A stretch of DNA of 6,916 nt from Natronohydrobacter sp. (lineage in GTDB: Bacteria; Pseudomonadota; Alphaproteobacteria; Rhodobacterales; Rhodobacteraceae). The stretch's first letter is position 1; every line of letters starts with the position of its first letter. Both the position numbers and the translations under genes were made by a program. Shown here in pieces: positions 6,301 through 6,916 of the stretch. The notes beneath the pieces are model-generated. The model did not search any database. It had not been told where the DNA came from and worked only from the letters and a program-made list of their open reading frames with translations. The DNA is taken from the NCBI GenBank assembly GCA_007116445.1, contig SKIM01000150.1:1-6916 (forward strand). Direction: 5' to 3'.

Positions 6301-6916
6301 CGGCTGGGAATGGACGGGCGAACAGCAGGATCAGGAAGAAAGCACGCAATTCCTGACTGTGGCTTTCAGTGCGGCACTCGGGCTGATGTTCGTCATCCTT
6401 CTTACGCAGTTCAACAGCTTCTACAATGCTGTCCTGGTCCTTCTGGCTGTGGTTCTTTCCTCGGCAGGCGTGCTGATCGGGATGCTGGTGATGGATCAGA
6501 CTTTCTCGGTCATCATGACCGGCACGGGCATCGTGGCGCTGGCCGGGATCGTGGTGAACAACAACATTGTTCTGATTGACACCTATCAGAATTACGCGCG
6601 CATCATGCCCCGGATCGAAGCCATCATCCGCACGGTAGAGGCGCGGATTCGCCCGGTGCTGATGACCACGATCACGACCATGGCGGGGCTGACACCGATG
6701 ATGCTGGGCCTGTCGATCGATTTTGCGAATGGTGGCTATTCGATCGACAACCCCACGGCGCTGTGGTGGAAGCAACTGGCAACGGCCGTGGTTTTCGGGC
6801 TTGGGGTCGCGACACTCCTGACGCTGATGCTGACGCCCGCGCTTCTGGCGCTGCGGGTCTGGATCGAGAAGGGGGCCTATCGGGGCGCGCTGGGCCTGCG
6901 CTGGCTCTTGTCGGCC
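3374..6916 (+). CDS. RND-family efflux permease, AcrB/ACR_tran type (3' end beyond window)
   Basis: Inner-membrane proton-driven efflux permease of the resistance-nodulation-division superfamily. The frame is open for 1181 codons to the last base, so the C-terminus is missing. The start is a GTG at 3374, with GGAG at 3363-3366, overlapping the adaptor stop (GTGA). Visible architecture: TM1 about 14-33, followed by the family's 'LPKEGEPDIEVP' turn; periplasmic porter region to about 330; TM2 340-356, TM3 360-380, TM4 387-409, TM5 435-453, TM6 464-488; an insertion at about 505-595 with two additional hydrophobic stretches (510-531 and 541-563); TM7 about 600-620, second periplasmic half 'NNRGVEFFVE...' onward; TM8 994-1011, TM9 1019-1040, TM10 1050-1068, TM11 about 1095-1115, TM12 about 1140-1165. 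Relay positions: TM4 reads L-V-D-G-A-V-V-V-V-E, so AcrB Asp407 is kept (D402) and Asp408 is Gly403. TM10 reads V-V-N-N-N-I-V-L-I-D, so AcrB Lys940 is Asn1062. The TM11 segment R1091-I-R-P-V-L-M-T1098 matches the stretch with AcrB R971 and T978. AcrB is 1049 residues, so this protein is clearly larger. Drug, metal or other substrate is not predictable. Confidence 0.94.
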   Translation, partial: MIGIVSWAAGRARMIFALIVMVMVAGSAAYIGLPKEGEPDIEVPAVIITVPFPGISAVDGETMLVQPMEQELTDLDGLKTINAFSADGFAAAVLEFEFGWDKTATMADIRDAMGRAEGQFPSGAQNYTISEINFSQFPIIIVAVSGDVSERTLLRVTRDLRTRIEGLDSVLEAEIAGARDEMVEVLIDPLKLEAYNVTAGELINVVTQNNQLVAAGEVESRQGAFSVTLPSSFSSPQDIYRLPVKVNGDAVVTLGDLAEIRQTFADRTGTARFNGDENLAIQVVMRRGFNAIDTTAAVRAAIEEERATWSEELQTAIRVTPALDTSIQTGEMVTQLEGSVLTAIALVMIVVLAALGARSALLVGFAIPASFLLCFILLGIMGVAVSNIVMFGLILSVGILVDGAVVVVEYADKRLAEGDGPMQAYVKAAQRMFWPIIASTGTTLCAFLPMLFWPGVAGEFMGLLPVTLIFVLSASLIVALIFLPVMGGITGRMARRLGHVSDMLRHLPWLLRAALSAGCIALMLLGALMMINPGFLAGGTAAAVSIAQMLPGAVLMAIAAVGMSTTFRTLRPETRPQRVHAGRAYSPAGHVARLFVGNPVMPVLLVIAVVAFVIGVFQYYGQNNRGVEFFVETEPEQGIIFVRARGNLSLPEKDRLVRQVEQIALNEPGIASVFAFGGQGGLNTNTAGQGPPRDAIGQIQFELKHWRERQGDPELRGAVIVDRLQAQFDTLPGIFTEFLIASGGPASAKPVHLRLTGSDFDALDEAVEIVLARMAAADGLFDLEDTRPVPGIDWQINVDTEMAGRFGANVATIGGMVQLVTRGLLLDTMRVDSSDEEIDIRVRLPEGDRLLSTLETLRVQTNFGLVPLSNFITVDTVASRGQIDRVNQQRFYDVKADVRSGMVRLVNRAGETMRVVPRAQVVLRENEPGTPEFRRAEETLAEIAANDWRQVPITATERIDVLTQWLTEDDPLPAGIGWEWTGEQQDQEESTQFLTVAFSAALGLMFVILLTQFNSFYNAVLVLLAVVLSSAGVLIGMLVMDQTFSVIMTGTGIVALAGIVVNNNIVLIDTYQNYARIMPRIEAIIRTVEARIRPVLMTTITTMAGLTPMMLGLSIDFANGGYSIDNPTALWWKQLATAVVFGLGVATLLTLMLTPALLALRVWIEKGAYRGALGLRWLLSA

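Noticed and set aside
4559..6775. A 738-codon open frame on the minus strand, opposite the RND permease
   Set aside because: The plus-strand frame encodes an unmistakable RND protein. The antisense product is an Arg/His/Gln/Asp-rich string without domains or hydrophobic core, as expected when a high-GC gene is read backwards.

Overview
The window is high-GC, densely coding chromosomal DNA from a Gram-negative bacterium, most likely an alphaproteobacterium of the Rhodobacterales. That placement is an inference from codon style, the protein character and the gene order; no RNA gene or marker in the window fixes the taxon. It holds two divergent gene sets separated by a 230-base control region (2050-2279).

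Left half, minus strand (41-2049): a single-pass membrane-anchored YfgM-like TPR protein is followed by a BamB-type outer-membrane beta-propeller lipoprotein. This is the yfgM-bamB pair known from E. coli, where der follows; here the next gene would lie just left of the window. The pair belongs to envelope biogenesis: BamB assists the BAM machine that inserts beta-barrels, and YfgM is a periplasmic chaperone-network partner of the Sec translocon.

Right half, plus strand (2280 to the window end): a periplasmic adaptor (membrane fusion protein, MFP) is followed, with a 4-base GTGA overlap, by a very large RND-family inner-membrane permease. The permease is open for 1181 codons and has not stopped when the window ends. 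Together they would form the inner-membrane and periplasmic parts of a tripartite proton-driven efflux pump. No outer-membrane channel gene is in view.

The divergent intergenic region shows a compact candidate promoter for the TPR-bamB unit. For the pump it shows a weaker candidate promoter whose -10 end runs into an 18-base near-perfect palindrome (2216-2233), plus a degenerate second copy about 39 bases upstream. This looks like the operator of a TetR-like repressor, but no regulator gene is present in the window.

The most notable points are the operator; the RND permease's extra membrane segment pair between its two halves; its non-canonical proton-relay residues (Asp-Gly instead of Asp-Asp, Asn instead of Lys); and a perfect 10-bp GC-rich hairpin inside the adaptor gene. 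I see no mobile element, CRISPR array, tRNA or rRNA, and nothing that clearly amounts to a wholly new system.
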